A DNA stretch of 64,000 nucleotides from assembly GCA_015075185.1 (NCBI GenBank), contig JABTUW010000003.1, positions 372,001 through 436,000 of the forward strand, in the 5' to 3' direction. The translations under genes and the position numbers were made by a program. Source of the stretch: Anaerolineales bacterium. Its GTDB lineage: Bacteria; Chloroflexota; Anaerolineae; 4572-78; J111. Below the pieces are notes generated by a model, which was given only the letters and a program-made list of their open reading frames with translations, was not told the DNA's origin and ran no database searches. Below are positions 63,357 to 64,000 of this stretch, in pieces. The number at the start of each line of letters is the position of its first letter. Within the stretch, counting starts at the first letter, position 1.

Positions 63357-64000
63357 ACCTTCAGCGTTCAGTTATCAACTTCACCCAAACTTAATTTTCA
63401 TCCTTCATCCCTCATCCTTCATCCTTCCTTCGTCCACGTTCCCGCCGGCCCTTTTATCTACGGCCCGGAAGTGACCTATGAGCGGCTGGAGCAGGCCCCG
63501 CCGCCCCGCCCGCGCCAAACGATGGAACTGGCTGAGTTCTGGATGGGGAAATACCCGGTGACGTATGCCGAGTGGAAAAGGTTTTTAGATGCAAGCGGCT
63601 ATCACTGGCCCGGCCGCTGGTACGCGATCCGCCCCGGCTGGCGCGGCTGGCTGCGCCGTTTTGCCGTCGTCCCCGACTATCCGGCGGAGATGGCCGACTA
63701 TCCTATGGTGGATGTCTCCCAGGCTGACGCGCTGGCCTACTGCGCCTGGTTATCGGAGCAGTTGCAGGTCCACTGTACCTTACCGGATGAGTTCCAGTGG
63801 GAAAAAGCCGCGCGCGGGACGGATGGGCGGACCTATCCCTGGGGGGAAGCCCTGCCCCGGCCCGATCTGGCCCACCTGCGGGCTACGCACACGCTCAAGC
63901 TGGATTACTATTTTTACAACCTGTTTGTCCGGCCCCGGCAGGAATTGGCCCGCAGCGGCTGGTACTGGCGAATCGGCGCGCCGCTGCCGGTTGGGGCCAT
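63357..64000 (+). CDS. Formylglycine-generating-enzyme (SUMF1)-like domain, 5' end unclear, 3' end outside window
   Basis: The frame is open from 63357 to the window end. From 63432 it reads VHVPAGPFIYGPEV, then ELAEFWMGKYPVTYAEW, YPMVDVSQADALAYCAW, LPDEFQWEKAARGTDGRTYP and WGEALPRP, the ordered blocks of FGE-sulfatase (PF03781) domains. No ATG, GTG or TTG lies in frame before the domain. The stretch where a start should be is a TTCATCC tandem repeat (63398-63430), so the repeat may have replaced it, or a base is missing. Domains of this type modify sulfatases or act as structural parts of large signalling proteins. The neighbouring gene does not decide this. Confidence 0.7.
63398..63430. repeat. 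Short tandem repeat, 7 bp unit TTCATCC
   Basis: About four copies directly before the SUMF1-like domain, covering the expected start region. Confidence 0.65.

Overview
The window looks like a chromosomal piece of a Chloroflexota bacterium (Anaerolineae/Ardenticatenia-like). The signs are Pro/Thr-rich linkers on secreted domains, DUF11/CARDB surface proteins, many GT-C membrane glycosyltransferases, PF14516-like 'YVxRPADDEL' ATPases, an effector-associated (EAD, death-like) adaptor domain, and short tandem repeats of about 7 bp inside genes. This assignment rests on recalled family distribution, since no 16S or ribosomal gene is present. I saw no tRNA, rRNA, CRISPR array or prophage.

Layout. 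1-7161: a partial glycosyltransferase, a two-domain FKBP lipoprotein, then a minus-strand envelope-glycan group (GT2, flippase-like protein, GT39-TPR). 7465-15132 (minus): a three-gene signalling or conflict-type cassette: Ser/Thr kinase-TIR-ATPase; tandem ATPase-TM-TPR-beta-propeller; EAD-TM-SH3b. 15336-26687 (minus): two tandem GT-C paralogues, a multi-GAF PP2C phosphatase, a PstS-like lipoprotein, uppP and tgt. 26.9-37.2 kb: an AT-richer accessory island. It holds a structured non-coding element with a terminator, a second EAD protein, a decayed IS1-like element, an IS4-like element flanked by a 233-235 bp direct duplication, an FHA protein, a two-kinase-domain transmembrane protein, an SH3b-like surface protein and a DUF11 surface protein.

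37.4-45.1 kb: a NarL-type two-component pair broken by single-base frameshifts, two secreted proteins (CARDB-like and RTX-like) each preceded by an array of four CTAACTTT-like units at 22-24 bp spacing, a membrane protein and a lone receiver protein. 45.2-48.7 kb: a Rieske-glutamate synthase FMN-domain fusion and a membrane protein with EHA repeats and an RskA-like domain. 48.8-61.6 kb (plus): a polysaccharide/glycolipid group (glycosyltransferases, nucleotidyltransferase-like protein, DUF5693-like protein, Wzx-type flippase). It contains a 23-codon leader-like RiPP micro-ORF with a very strong ribosome binding site. 61.6-64 kb: an acyl-CoA synthetase, a MITE-like element and a truncated formylglycine-generating-enzyme domain.

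The best candidate for a new system is the kinase-TIR-ATPase cassette, possibly linked to the FHA/dual-kinase island through the two closely similar EAD domains. Many frameshifts (uppP, the histidine kinase, its regulator, the DUF5693-like gene, both transposases) can be repaired by adding a base to a short homopolymer. This points to assembly error as much as to gene decay.
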